From NCBI RefSeq assembly GCF_963966145.1, contig NC_091046.1, positions 10,912,001-10,976,000 on the forward strand: a stretch of 64,000 nucleotides of DNA, given 5' to 3'. Below the pieces are notes generated by a model, which saw nothing but the letters and a program-made list of their open reading frames with translations, had not been told where the DNA came from and searched no databases. This document shows, one piece after another, positions 1-13,690 of the stretch (the stretch's first letter is position 1; each line of letters opens with the position of its first letter). This stretch comes from Tenebrio molitor (taxonomy: Eukaryota > Arthropoda > Insecta > Coleoptera > Tenebrionidae). Position numbers and translations under genes: made by a program.

Positions 1-329
1 GAATATGTTTGAGATAAACTACAATTTAAGTGCCTCAAGGATTCTTCATAAATAAACAAAAAAACATTTATTATTGGTAACTGAGTCAATGTTTGTACAA
101 TTTTATGCTCATACAATGTTTATTAATATTACTCAGCAAGAAGTTTGATCCAGAGATGATTTTCCAGCTGCGCTGTAACTAGAACTATTGCTTCCGGCTG
201 AAATAATATCCTGAATCGCTGAAATAAGTTACTTAAAATTAGAAGGTCTAAGCTAACTTGGTCAGTCATCGGAAATACTGTTACAACTAAGTTTGTTCGG
301 TTTCGAAAGGAAAATATTCTTCTGTCGAC
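1..329. other. 3' flank of the first LRR-like gene
   Basis: AT-rich sequence holding the probable 3' UTR of the minus-strand gene and its two AATAAA hexamers. I see no other gene here. Confidence 0.5.
67..124 (-). terminator. polyadenylation signals of the first LRR-like gene
   Basis: On the minus strand AATAAA occurs at 124-119 and again at 72-67, about 205 and 260 nt past the stop codon at 332-330. These are the first such hexamers downstream, so either could end the transcript. Confidence 0.5.
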
Positions 330-2789
330 TTATAAGTCGGTGGTCAAGAGATCAGCACGTTCTACTATCACATGGAGTTCGGTTTCTCTGTAAGTCCTCC
401 CATCGGGTATAATCAGACTCATGTTGCCCTTCTTGGAGTCCTTTTCGCCGCCGTACTTCTTACTGAGGTACACTCTCTTGTAGTACACCACCAGTACGAC
501 TCCGATTATGAAGCACAGGGTGAACACCACCACCAGGATTATGATGACGGTGGAATAGCTCTGGATAATCGAACACATGTTGGACTTGTATTCTTCGACG
601 GTGACGAACTCCTTCTCGTAGACACACTTGATTTCAGAGTAGAATTCCGCCTCTCTGATGTTGTGGTCAATACTTTTACAATCACAGGTTTCGTTCACTA
701 ACAGATTTGAAAATTTCGTTCGGAAATCGTCGTTAGTGGCCAACGAGTCGCGCGTCAGCTTCGCGAACACGTTCGAATCGAAGGTGATGGTCGCATCACC
801 CACGGTCTCCTCCTGGGTCAGATCGATGGCACGAAAAGCTCCGTCGTTGATCACGTCGAATTTGTTGTTCTTGAAGAGGACGTCGCCTCGCACGGTCACT
901 TTGAACGCCTCTCCGTCGAGTTGGTTGATTTTGGTGTCGCTCACTTCGAAGTTTGTGGGGTTCAAGACGATGAAGGCCCCCGGACGCACCGTGTCGAAGA
1001 CGCAGTTCGTTATCTTGAACGTCTTGTAGACCGTCACGTTGTGCAGGAACCTGCTGGGGATGAGCTGCGCTAGCACCCCGTTCAGTTCCAGGTTCTGTGT
1101 GGCGAATTTTTTGAACGTCTGCTCTCGGACGTTCCTCAGTTCGACGTTTTTCATCGTTATGTCCTGGGTTTGTTCGAGGGCGTTGAACGCGAACGGGTGC
1201 ACATTTTCGATAATGACGCCGTCGAAGCGGATGGTATTGATGCGACCCTCGAACGTGTACCCCGATATTTGACTGATGTTACAATTTTCAATCGAGATTT
1301 TAAGAGCGGGGATGCTCACGTCGAACTGTTCGTATTGGTTTGTGTGCGAGTATCCGTACCACTTCAGACTGTGCTCCTCGAAGTGGAGCGATCCGATGTT
1401 TTTCAGATTGATGTTTCTCAAGTTTCGCATCTCCGCCACCGATTCCGTACCGAAACGTACGCTCCTGCATCCGTTTATTTCAATGTTCGAAGTGTCGTAG
1501 GAGGATATCGAGTTTTTCGTGATGTACATCTCCTGCAATAAATTTTAAGGGTTAGAAGCATAAAATTGGATCCTCCGCAATATGACGGAATTCTGCCACT
1601 CTCATGATAAGAACCTAAACTTTATTTTCCGTCTAATGGTTCGTTTAAAATCTAGATTCCCGTCAAACGATCTAAAAGTGAAATTCTTTTTAAACAATTG
1701 TCAGTGTCAAAATTAAATAAAAAACCATACTGTACCACTCTAAAATGTGCGCGAGGTTATGTTCACTTCACTTCCCGGACCTTTCTTTCGTGAATTCATT
1801 TAAAAACAAATTTAATGAGGAATCACGAGAAATCTTTTTCAAATTTGAAATAAACTCTCGCTCGTCAGGGCGCAGGCTCAATGACATTAAAAAAATGTTG
1901 ACACTCAGTGTGACCAATCGCATTATCATGAAAATCACTGTTTGGCTCATACCAACATGACAACGTTTTGACAATTGTTTATAAAAAAATTTCAATAAAA
2001 TTTAATCTAAAATATTTACACGTTTCAGTTTTTAAAAGACCTATTGACCAAATAAATCACGATTCACCTTTAACGCTAAATTTGTTATTTATTTACAAAC
2101 GCCTACACTTCTAACAAAGCGTCCTATAGTGAATGTAAAGGTGTGATAGCACGAATTGCGATACAATTGTTCAGATAAATTCAAATGCATAGCGACTCGA
2201 AAGCTTTTGTACTGTTCGTTGAAATCTAAAAAGCACCAAATAAACGTTGTTGAAATTTTCATCGTACGAAAACGATTATACATTGTTAAATGATAAATTT
2301 TCTGATGGAGCAGATAAATAATTTAGTGTCAATAAATGCGGCATGGGTCAATAATAAAAGACTGATGGACGTTCGAATTCAGTCAATCGCCTACACATTG
2401 TCTAAGTATAAGTTACGACATTTAAATATTCATACGATCCAAAATAAATATTGAGAAAAAACGCGGCGTCCTATTTGGACGACCCTGGCCTACCAAGAGT
2501 GACTCATTTTATTTACAGAGAGCCAAAAAAAATTACATTACTTTAAATTATCGCCTCTCGAGAATTAACCAAACCTCATTAGCACGTTTAAATGATCCAT
2601 TTTCATTACCTCTGCGTCCTCCTGGCAAGTACATCTCAACCCCGAACTGGTCCCACCCTGCCACGAACATCCGAATTTTCTGTCATCTGTAATCCTGTCT
2701 CTATTCTCGTATCCTGTCAAGACCGCAGAACCCAGAGCTGATAAAGCAAATATTAACGACACAATTACTTCCGCTTCCGACGTCTTCAT
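330..2789 (-). CDS. LRR-like single-pass membrane protein, two exons
   Basis: Coding exons are 2789-2610 and 1532-330. The donor reads GAG|GTAATG and the acceptor ATTGCAG|GAG, both phase 0, giving about 460 aa. Exon 1 starts at ATG 2789, followed by a hydrophobic signal peptide (residues 1 to ~25) and a small cysteine cluster ending CTCQEDAE. Exon 2 carries about ten LRR-like units of the form I.N..I..I...AF (for example FDGVIIENVHPFAF), then a cysteine cap (CDC...C...C), a transmembrane helix near residues 388-411 and a ~49 aa cytoplasmic tail. An extracellular receptor or adhesion role is inferred; I do not recognise a named orthologue. It resembles the larger gene at 20.9-43.7 kb in plan but has a much shorter tail. 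A further acceptor (TTTTACAG) before 2841 suggests a spliced 5' UTR. Confidence 0.82.
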
Positions 2790-2841
2790 TTTTCCGTGCA
2801 AACTACATGTTTTTAATTTGTGGAAATCTGGATGGGGCCCT

Positions 2842-4590
2842 CTGTAAAAGCGATTGATAAAAATTAGAACCTTGTACGGTGAGTTGAATTAGTCATGTTG
2901 GAGATAAGCGTTTAACGACTCGACGATCAAAATTTATTGGCGGTTACCTGGTTGTGTAAGAGGTTTTGTTGTTTGGGTGAAGGTTGCACTCGGAGATTGT
3001 TACTAATTTTTCAAATTAAGCGCTCGGCAAAAGATTTGCAAATGCGGTTTGCGAAGGTGTATCAAAAGTCAATATTGGACAATTCTTTGGTGGTTCGTAA
3101 TGCTGAAAGCGTGAGGGACTAAAAATAAACCGAACCGAGCACCGAGTTTTGCAGAATAAACGTAAAAGGCTTTACTTTGACCTGGCGAGAATTCTGTTAA
3201 ATTTGTTGTTGTTTCGGGGGGTAAACTTTTTAATTAAATTAAAAAATGATTTGTGAACCAAAAATAAACTTGATAAAAGGTTTTATCGCAATCAATTGTC
3301 TTACGAAAAACACCAAGATTATCCGGTATTTGTTTAGTGATATATCCACAAGTAAACATGACACCGTGCAATAGCAAGTGCTTTAAATGTATGAAATTAA
3401 GACAGATAAAGAGGAAGTATCATTTAAATAATTTAGTTGGAGCCTCTTAAGTACTACCACTCATGATGAATTGTTCTTTCTGTACGGTTTCAAAAATGCA
3501 TCCAGACATTCTACATGAAGATATTTCCGATGACGTTACTGTCAGTTGTTAAACTGTAAACATTTGTAAAGAGATGAAGTCAGAATCGTGAAATTGCTTA
3601 CAAAAAGCGTGACAGATTTCTATAATTTTGTTTTGTTTGTACTTTTCTCTCTGATAAGATTAACTTGATAATCTGTGTGACAAGATCGTGACACAATTAG
3701 GTGTTAAATTGGTTTTCCTTACATTAGGTAGCCGATGTGGTGACAAATTTTCAGTTGATGGACACTCTACGACCGACTTTTTTCACATTATCTGTCGGCA
3801 CAAAATCGAAGCACAATCGTATACCAAACACGTCAACTTCGATAAGGCGTTTATTAACGAAATCACTTAACGTGAGCGTTTATTGTTATCGACTATCGAT
3901 GTTGTTCGCGGTAACCGCGCTCCACCAGGCCCGTGACTAAAGGATTGCGCGACGTAAGCTCCGCTCGTGATAAGCTCGGATGCGTCGCGATCGGTCCTTG
4001 ACGTCCACCAAGAGACAAACCGCCAACCGGAGGGACTTCAAGAGTGATTGCTTCATAAGTAAAGCATGAAGTTGCTGTTTGTGGAGTGGTAGCGTTAAGG
4101 AAATTGGAAAGGAATCGGTCCGAATTATTCAGTTTCATGTCGCCCAAAAGAACGCGTATAAGGGTGTAATGTTTATTTTAATTTTAGATGTTGGGGCTTT
4201 TTATTAACAACACGTACATGTGGTACGGATTTACTTTTCCCATGTTGCAAGTTGATCACTCGAAAACGAAACGAAACGGTTCATTGGAAGTTGCAATGGG
4301 TTTGATAACGTATCGCCGAGTATTGTAAAACGGGAAATTTATTGCGGGATTATGAAACTTAAGTGGTATTTTAATGATTCAAACGGGAGCAGGAAAGTAA
4401 TTTGAAATAGTTGATGCGAATCCGAGAAGTATTGTTGGGAAATAATTCAAATAGATCACTTTTTTTTTAATGATGGAACCTAATGTTTGTCAAATTTTCC
4501 ACATTCTCGTATTTGAACATCACAGCGAATCAGCGGTAATTATGTCTTCTTGACTTGACTTGAGGTGTTCCATTACGAATCATATCGTTT
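2842..4590. other. intergenic, nothing recognised
   Basis: Upstream flank of the first LRR-like gene. Only short unrelated open frames occur. A GC-richer patch at about 3,900-4,150 has no frame resembling a known protein. Confidence 0.4.
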
Positions 4591-5400
4591 CTTTTTATCT
4601 TGCTTAATTCAGCGAAAAAGAATTCGAAGCTTTTAAGAAACAATAAGAGATAAAACAATACGTTTAACTTGCAAAGAAATTTTTAGGTAGTGGTGAAATG
4701 TTTAGAATACGTCAGACAGAGCCGGATTTGAAGGCGTCAGGGCCCGGGGCAGTGGAGAAAGTGGAGGCCCTTTAAATTAATTAATTAATAAATTAATTAC
4801 ATAATTAAATTTCTAAGATAAAAAATATTGCATATTAAACATATTTTTCATTAATTTATTAATAGATATTCACTTTTGTCTCCGATTGTATCTCCAGAAT
4901 CGATATTTATTAAATATGAAATTTGACATAGTGTTGCCACCGGCCCTCTGGAGCGGTCGAACTGTCGATGTCGAGTCCATCTTCGGGGCCGGTGTCGAAA
5001 TCTGTTGACCGATGCGTCCCGTCGAAGAAGATCGCCGTTCCGTAACCGAGCCGGTTTACCCGGACCGTCAGGCTCAAAAAGAGCCGCATTTTGTGCAGGA
5101 TAATTTAACTATTTAGAAAGTTGGGACCTAACACGACAAAAGAACGAGCGGGGGTGGTTCTTGAAGGCCGCAACCAAAAGGCCCACGGGTAACAATAGGA
5201 TAAAAATATCCTTTAGTTCAATATATTTTATTACTTTCATAACCATAAATAAAAAAAATAAAAAAAAATGTGTCCGGGGATTTGTGGAGGCGCCGGGGCT
5301 CTCGCCCCAGTTGCCCCGTGCTAAATCCGGCTCTGCGTCAGAGTTATAAACTGCTGTTAAAAGTATTTTGTTACGAATGTATTTTTGTTTCAGTTTGTTT
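4590..5400. repeat. old interspersed repeat, copy 1, split by a hAT-like insertion
   Basis: The flanks of the insertion at 4717-5335 (motifs GCAAAGAAATTTTTAGGTAG on the left, CTGCTGTTAAAAGTATTTTG on the right) match the flanks of another insertion at 18.6-19.0 kb. The two loci are copies of one older repeat, each hit by a different element. Confidence 0.6.
4717..5335. mobile_element. hAT-like non-autonomous element
   Basis: A 619 bp block begins CAGAGCCGGATTT and ends with the inverted form AAATCCGGCTCTG. A 7-bp direct repeat CGTCAGA abuts both ends (4710-4716 and 5336-5342). hAT elements normally duplicate 8 bp; the eighth base differs here. The interior has a GC-rich patch and AT-rich runs but no transposase. 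The related sequence at 18.7 kb provides an empty site. Confidence 0.7.
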
Positions 5401-8400
5401 TAAAATACAGGAGCTATAAATTTTTATTAAGACTAGTTGACTTAATTCAACGAATCACTCATATTATATTTTATAATACGTAATGGTTCAAATTTATGTT
5501 ATTGTTCCATGAACTATTATTTTTGTAAAAATATTGATTTTCTTTAATATACATAATATTCTTAATGTCGATAATCGTTAGAAGTCGTTATAAGATAATA
5601 CAATATGATCGAATACTTTTGTCCCCTATAAGGCTATAATAGTATATTATATCATTAAGAGTGGTAGTAGAAGTGAGTGTTTTTGTGCTAAGGCCAGAAA
5701 TTGAAGACCGAGGCGAAGTCGAGGTCGAAACTGGGCGAAGCACAAAAAGACCTACTCTGAATTTTTATCTTCAAGCAGATCACAAAAAAAAATCGGACAT
5801 GAATTTTATTTTCTTTTGCTGCAGTTACAGTAAAATGACAATTTCCAAACTTACAATTTTCAATCTTTAAGGCATCAGTAATTCCTAGTTCTCTTGTTGC
5901 AATATTATTAGCACTTGAAGGTTCAGTAAAGTCTACTAAAATCTAAAGTTTACTTTTTAACGTTGAACGGCCATTTTGCTATTTTTCATTTTGACATCTG
6001 TCATCTATGCACATGAGCGACTCGTGTTATACCACAGTGGCACGGATTAAATATTGGACAATAATTTCGTTATCTCGCTTTTTTAGAGGCTTTTTTAATA
6101 CGGATAATTTAATTAAATATTTAGTGTAATTATTGATAAATAAATCGAAATAAATACTTCAAATGACCTTATATTTGACCCGATCCAGCCGCTTGTGGAC
6201 ATTTTAACTCCTAGGATTTGAAGTGTTTCAAGTCCGGTTACAAAAAAAAGCCACTTCAACCGTTTCTATAGAGATAGACAAAGGCGCGATTTTCGACCAC
6301 TTGAAGATGCCCTTCTGGGGTTGGTAGAATTACAAGTCTTGTGTACGCAATAGTAAATTATTTTCTTCTATTTTTTGTCAACTTACTGTCGTCGGCGGTG
6401 CTATTTTTCTCTGGAGCGCGAGTTCTGAAAGACCTGTATATGTTCTGCTGACGTGATTGTAACAGACAGATAAAACTAATCTAAATGATTTGAAATGGCA
6501 AAGTCAGTTATTTTTTTGGAAAGTAGGGTGCCAGAGAGTACATGCATGAAGAAACAGTAAATTTAAAATTAAATTTCATTCGGTGCATTCGCAGCTGCGG
6601 CTATGGTTTAATGAAATAATTAGTCCAAGACCCAAATCAAATCGTAAATCTCTATTGTGACAAGGAAACACAGTCACATCATGTCAGTAATTTAATTACA
6701 CCATGTTTATTGAGTGTATTTTTATTTACATCGTACATGTGGTTTAACCACAAAGGCTGCGAAAATGATTAAAAAACTAAAAATAGAAGTGGCCCGCAAC
6801 TGCAAGCGAGCCCTTCACAACACCCTCGGTGATGTGGAACTGGGGATTACAAAGGCGGATTAATGTTTGCACCAATGAAACCAGGATCTAGATTTCCGAA
6901 AAAAAAAACTCCATTCCAAACACTATTATTGTAGTCAACAGAAAACGAACGGAATGAAGTGAATTAATATTCATTAAATGAAGACCATTCCGAGTTTGAT
7001 GATAATATATGAAGATCCTAAATCAATTTAAGAACACCACCTTTCAGTCAAGATAGTAATTCTCTATTATGGTTCAATAAAAGCTTCATCGATTGATCGA
7101 GGGTCTGGTGACGTAACTAGCCTGGACCATTATTTGTCTGATTTTATACAATGCAAAAGAGGGTTCGATAATCCCCTCACATCTGTTGCACCCACAACGA
7201 GACCCGACCAGAGGCAAAGAATAGAGTTACAATTTTATTTTCTTATTTTCACTGCAAGCGTTTCTCTCTTGTAACTGTAAGTACAAGAGTAAAAAAGACT
7301 GAATTTAAAATAGACTTAAAAAGGGGAAAAAAGCAAAGGAGTTGGAGATTTTACCGTCTGGAAAAATAGGAATTTCAAAAATTATCGCATCAAGCATGCA
7401 AGTCGAATGCCGCAATAATCATTGAGATTCCGGAACAACAAAAAAAAAAGGAAGACGAATCTCTGTTACGCACATGTCTGGGAGTTACGTTACGCCGCAA
7501 TATGGTGTCAAGTTCATTCCTAGTTCACTAACGTTATTCGCAACGTAATAAGCAATAAAGTGACTTTTTCATTTCTCGTAACGAGTATGAATCGCAAGAT
7601 GTCACGTTCAGCACAATTCAGCTTTTGAAGTCACGATTGGCAAAACGCAAACATTTTACTTGAATTGCAGAAATTGTGCATCAAGATAAATTAATCTAAT
7701 GGTAGTGACATAATTAAACTGTAGGCGTTCCAGTGATACCGTATGACATCACACTGGAATACATATTTTTGTCTTTGTATCGATTACCTTCACTCAAATA
7801 GGTTGGGTAAATTACAGCTTGTGCCAAATTTTGCAAGAGTATATTTATACCTCCCAAAAATATTGTTTAGGCGTTTTAAATGTGTTTCTTGAATCGCATC
7901 TAATGGAAGGCGATTTGGTCTTTTATTAACTGTAATTAAACTTTTATCGTACATAAAAATGTTTGTGGATTTTCCAAAAATAGTCGTTTTACTACGTAAT
8001 TTACAACTGTTTCCAGTAAGGTAATTTCGGTAGACATTAAAGAGGCTTCGTTACATTACCCACCGTATCTGTCATTTTTCCTCATTTAATTAAAGCCACA
8101 ATTACACAAATTGGTGCTCTTTGAACATCGCGTGCGGAAGGTAAATATAGAAGTGCATGATGTGTGTGTTTACGATGCGGCTCAACTATTGCACTTTTCA
8201 AATGAAAAATTTTGTCTTCTCTTTTTAAGAGCGATCATTAAGTGTGACAGTGTCGACAACATGCTACAACAAGGTCGTTTTTTTGTTGATTTTCCGCGGG
8301 TGCGGACGCTTAGATCATAACAAAATGTGGATGCAAATAAAATACAAATTAGTTGAGTACAAATGCGGATCGGTGATCATCGATGCATTTATTATTAGCC

Positions 8401-9590
8401 AACTGGTATCGGAGAATGCAGGCCAATCAGCGATCCAATTTCGTACATCAGCGGCTCAAGAGAATTAATTAGCGAGCGATCTGAATAAATTTTGAAAATT
8501 GTGGAATCGTTGGTCGAAGAGCAGCGCTCCACTTAGCATTTACGTTGGTTGGTTACCTTGCAGTGCAGAATTATGTAATCCGTTCGGCCACTTATTCCAC
8601 CACCGGTAATTCCGCGGTTGTCGGCATATCGCGTCCGGGTTAAGCCCGCAACTCCGGTTAATAATAATCGGTTAGCTCTTCAGCCTCTGCTTCGGCTAGA
8701 GTGCGAAACGCAACTGTTTCCGACGTAGAAACGGCGAACTACAATAGCTCGTGTCAGAACTTGGGTCAAGCAGCGTAAGCGGTCTGGTTGTAGGTTTCGC
8801 AAACGAAGGATGTTGTTTTGACGGCGAGTTGCCATGGAGATGTTGGCCACGGTGGTGGCGCCCCAGGATAAATAATCGACGCCTTACCCCACATCGTGGA
8901 CCGAGTTTGTGGGTCGAAGAAGGGACGCACAAGTATCAGTCAAGTTAATTGATGCAAATGCGTCGTCTTGGCGGACTTAAATTTGCGGCCGGCTAAACGT
9001 GATTGATTGGGTTTGTCCATTTAAGGAGGCGGCGATCATTTGAAAATATTAAACGACGCCAGGATGCATTAACGTGTGGCCGTACGTAGGTAGGATGGGA
9101 AGACATTTATGAATCCGGTAATTTAATTAGATTTAATGTAATTTCAGCTCGCCGCCGCGGGAATAACAAACAAATGTACCAATACCAGTCGCAGGAAAAA
9201 ATTTGATTGCATTGCGCTTCGCACGTATAGTCGAACAATGTACCTCTGTTTTAGCGCGTTACGGTTACGGTGCTATTGGATTTTACATAAATTGAAGTTT
9301 TAATTTTGCGCAGTACAATACTGCGCATTATTCGTGCTAACCGCCACTAATCGCATCTAGTACAAAATTCACTTGCTTAATTTAAACGTGAATGTATCTT
9401 GTATCTGTCGGTTTTGAAAAAATTGCAACTGAACAAGATAAGCAACATTTCATACCGTCTCAAAAAGTAATAGATAAAAAAAACATTTTCAAAAATGGGT
9501 GATGCAAATCTCCGAGTTCACCAAAAAGTTGTAATCGTAATCGTTTGCTTAAAGTTACTACAAGTAAGGCCTCTTCAGAACACTTAGTTT
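5400..9590. other. intergenic, nothing recognised
   Basis: AT-rich DNA with scattered short open frames that look random. A small palindromic CGAGG-type patch lies near 5,690-5,760, and a GC-richer patch without a convincing frame lies at about 8,500-9,070. Confidence 0.35.
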
Positions 9591-9611
9591 TTTTAAGGAT
9601 TTTGTCCTGTT

Positions 9612-10150
9612 TTTAAGGTACATAATTTTAGTTTTGAAAAGTCAAGTATGCCTTGGAAATTTTCAAAAAATCTATTTTTTTGTAGAGTAAAGTGCCTTTT
9701 ATGTGGTTGATTTGATAAAGTTATTAAGATAAGTTGTTTAGAATCAACATCTAGACCCCTAGACAAAATTTCAAAATCATCGGCCAACTATGCTTTTTCG
9801 TTTTTTTTTTTTCCTTTAATCCAAGGTTTTAATTTACTTACTTTGATTTAATTATAACTTATTAGTGTTAAGCCAGTAACTTGTAGTAATAATCTAACTG
9901 TGAATTTTTGTTACTCATAATAAAAGAACTGTTAAAAATAAAATTCTTTGATTTGTGAAATAAAGATTAAAAAGATGAAAAATCATAGTTAGCCGATGAT
10001 TTTGAAATTTGGTATAGGGGCCTAGATGTTGATTCTAAATAACTTTTCTTAATAACTTTTTGTCGTATTTGTCACATAAAAGGCACTCTACAGGGCAATA
10101 GGTTTTTTTGAAAATTTCCATGGCATACTTGATTTTTCAAAACAAAAATT
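9612..10150. repeat. inverted-repeat element, arms about 170 bp
   Basis: The left arm (about 9,612-9,790) and right arm (about 9,985-10,150) are diverged inverted copies, sharing for example GCCGATGATTTTGAAAT with its complement and AAAAGGCACT with AGTGCCTTTT. The sequence just outside the right arm, GCAGGGCTGAACCCCAGAAA, recurs at 62.6 kb. Confidence 0.65.
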
Positions 10151-10213
10151 ATGTTATAAATTAGTCTTTAACCAAGCAGGGCTGAACCCCAGAAAATGAA
10201 GATTTAAATCGAT
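10110..10213 (+). repeat. dispersed repeat shared with 62.54-62.64 kb
   Basis: About 95 bp, including CTTGATTTTTCAAAAC and AAGCAGGGCTGAACCCCAGA, recurs in the same orientation at 62,544-62,640. Confidence 0.65.
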
Positions 10214-10699
10214 TGGATTGGATTTCCTTTGTTTTTGACGAAAGGTTGGAGAAGCTTCAATGGGTTTTATTTCACAATACTTTGATGATAAAAATTACAG
10301 TAAATGGTGATTGAAAGAGTTGATTATTAAATTTGGTAATCAAAGGTTTCAATTAAAGTTAACTTAAATAAAAGAATGGTGGTAAGTATAGTTTGGCCAA
10401 GAGGTATCTGAAAACGTATAAAAAAGAACAAAATCGCATATAATCCTATTCATTAGTAAATAAAGTTTTTACATCAAATTCACAGACAGGGTAGAATCCT
10501 TAAATTTTAACTATTTTTTCCGACGGTGATTTTTTTTGGCCGAAATCGAATTTTATATTCCTTAAAATTTGGACTTCCTAAAAGCAGAGCAAAATCGTTA
10601 AAAATGTTACTTTTTTAAATGCTTGAAATATTTGCTTTTTTAAATATATCTTTAAAAACAGGGTAAAATCCTTTAAAACAAAGTGTCCTGAAGGGGCCT

Positions 10700-13690
10700 T
10701 AATTAATAAAAATTAAAAATAATCTCGCGACTCTCTCGAAGGAGTTCCTCCGAGTCCCGAGCAAACCGCCGGAAAAATTCCGTTAAATAAAATAACAAAA
10801 GTTAAATCCTCGGAAAAAGGGAGGAGGTCGCTCGAGCCCCGTCTACGCCGCCTGCATATGCGGGGAGGTCCTCGATATCCTCCCTGGTCCGAAAACAAAA
10901 GACATTAAGACACAGAAATAATTCATGAAGTACGCTTCATAAAGTAAAATTTTGAACTCATGCCTTTATATGGTAGGAAGTACACAGCGTAAAGCATCAT
11001 CGTTCGACGTAGAGTAAATGAACGACGAGTGTTCGAACGGGTTCTAAATTTTACATCATAGCTGCTTTCCAGTTAGGAGTTGCGAGTAAGTACATACAAA
11101 GTTACTCCTACATGACTCGGATCACTTTTGGAACGTTCCCGTTAGACAAATTCACTTTGACCCAAAGGTCCAAGTGTTGCACTCCTCTTTCCTCTCGAGC
11201 ACCACCTCGCGAATTGGATAATTTCGACTCACGCATGCGCTGTTACCAATAACAAACAAAAAATAGCAAAATAAAAATAAAACTGCAAAGTTTTAAACTA
11301 ATTTCAAAGTCGCTATTTCGCTAGTTGCACCTGTATTTTGTATTAGATGTGTTTGACTATAATCAAATTATGCTAAAAAATACATAATAAATAAGAGCAA
11401 AAATTATTTCATCCGTTAAAATCAATTCGTGATCCATTTCCCATTAACTGATCTACTCCCAGTTTGATTGTTCCCGCAAGAGTAGGTTTATTTTGATCTC
11501 GATCATTTAGACCTAGTTCATTTTAATCCCCAACTGGAGAGCAGCTATTATTCAATTTTATTACCACGAAACGAAAATATAATTTGAAATGTGCAATATG
11601 TATAGATATAAGCTCAAAATGCGCATGGTGTTTCGTGGTTTAACTCGATGTCACTTTACAGTGCTCTATTCTGTGTAGCTGTGCATCGAGTGAAAACTCG
11701 ATGACGAACGATCGATATTACTCGATTCTCAACGATCGATGTCTGTGCATCTCCTGGTTAACAAATAATCTTTCTTTCGGAGAGACCCGGGGTAAAAACC
11801 CGAATAAAAAAGGATGGTGAACCTGAGCGATTCGCGAATGCTGGCGAGGTCGCTCGCGGCCTGATAAAATACAAGAGTGTATAAAAAAAGGTGAGCAAAA
11901 TGGCTGACTGATAATGAAATTTTTGAAAATTCAGTATACAGCAACTCTCCCCAACCGAAGCTTCTATCTGAGATTAATTAACGAATGAGACACTTTACAC
12001 GAATGACCGAAAAGATAGAATACAAGGTGAACGATCCCTTCGGGAAGCCACGACCTGAGGGTGAAGATGTTATCACCGTGGTTCCGGTTGTAGGGAAGTC
12101 CAGGTGCTCCGGATGAGTTTCAGGGACGAACGGACCAGCAGACGCCGACGTGAGTTGGATCCGCTGAGCGATCGGTACGTAGAACCTTCCGTGAGGGAGG
12201 TCGCTAATCCGCAGCTGCGATTCGGTCTGGACTCCTTGGATGACTGCTCCTCCAGCCTGTTTCGACTCCACCACGTTCACACCCAGCACCTGCTACACAC
12301 TTATTACCCCCTACACTCTCCCTTTGTACTCAAAAATACACCGGGCAAAAGATAGTGAAGACTTCCTGGAATCGCGCTGGTTTCCCCTTTATATGCATTA
12401 TGCCTCTCTCTCGGAGGGTTTTTCTCTGGTGGATACGGAAACACCGCGGGCCGTGCCCACATTCTCGAACATGTTTTGGAAATACGATTTGGTGGGAAAT
12501 TTAAATCGTAACACACGACCCCCCCTAAAAGATAAAAATTGAGCGGAGCGAAAGTTTTATAAGAGCGGTCCAGGGCGAGTAATTAGCGGTGCCTTGGCCT
12601 AGTAAAATCGACCACCCGTCCTGAAGCCCCAGGCCTCTGGACTCGACCTAGCTGGTTATAGTACCGCCAGACTGACACGATCAGAAGGATCGACCGAAAC
12701 TGCGGGTTCAAAAACTCAAAAAAATGAAATCGGAAACCCACCCCATGCTGCTGTGTAGCCACAGCTTCCATAATCAAGCACGAGTTACAAAAACAACACA
12801 AACGAAAGTTTGAACGCGGGGCCAAGTTCGAGAGTCGCTGAGAACCCTTCGACGCGCTCTTTTCCCGCGCCCCACGTTGGTAATCCGCGATCGTCCCCCC
12901 GAGCTACAAAATCCAAAAACCGGCGACCTCGTCGTCACAAACTGACTCAATTCCCCGACACGGCGGAAGATCTTCTTCGTCGTGTGGACGGCGCGAAGAT
13001 CCGGCGCGAGAGCTAGGAATTAAATCCGCAACCCGACGTTCGACCACTCCCGGTCTTCCGTGCGTGGGGTTGCAAATCCGCCGTAGCGCTATGGCGACGA
13101 GTTCCTCGACCGTTCAACCTTCGGCCCTCCAGAGGACGCTCGACTCTACGTGAACCCCATCACGATTCTCTTTTCACGTCCGATCGTCCGCGCACTACGC
13201 CAACGACCACGCTACTGTCCTCCTTCCTAAACCTTGACGACACCATGCCCAAAAACACAATGTTCGCCCCTCGCGAACCAGAAACTCTTCGGGTTTACGA
13301 AAAGCGACCACCAGACAAAAAAAAAAGGGAAACGCAGCGACACACTTGTCGCCCCCAGGTGTTCACCATGCGACCGTTCGCTCTTCGACGCTGAGCCGCC
13401 CCGAGTGTCCTCCACTCGCCCTGCCTCCGCCCAACAGGCTCTGTAAGTCCAGAAACCTGCTGAGACTCCCGTAGTTCTGAACGTCCAGAAGCCTGTTGGG
13501 ACTCCCGTTTCTGAACAAACGAAAAACGAAAATGAACGAAGACGATCACAACATTCCACGGCCTCTACGCACGAAAATTCCGGGACCCAACAAAAACGCG
13601 GACCGCGCGTTAGCCGCTCGCTCCGGTTGAATTCCGGTACAATCGCATCCGGCGCCAACACCCGAGCACTAACCCGTCCAAAAAGTAAAC
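10700..13690. other. GC-rich island of unknown origin, possibly retroelement debris
   Basis: Several blocks (10.7-10.9, 11.75-11.95, 12.0-13.7 kb) are much richer in GC than the surroundings and hold medium open frames on both strands (minus 12289-11978, 103 aa; minus 13661-13227, 144 aa). The minus strand has a TATAAAGGG-like box near 12,390. Short duplicated units (CCAGAAACCTGCTGAGACTC, CCAGAAGCCTGTTGGGACTC) lie at 13.45-13.51 kb. No reverse transcriptase, integrase or gag motif is visible and I found no terminal direct repeats. A decayed retroelement or a non-coding GC island are both possible. Confidence 0.3.

Noticed and set aside
11978..12289. 103-codon minus-strand open frame that could be retroelement protein
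   Set aside because: No recognisable gag, pol or env motif, so not called as a gene.
13227..13661. 144-codon minus-strand open frame with TGFWTF/AGFWTY repeats
   Set aside because: Sits in a GC-rich repeat-bearing block where stops are rare; the repeats reflect DNA duplication and match no known domain.
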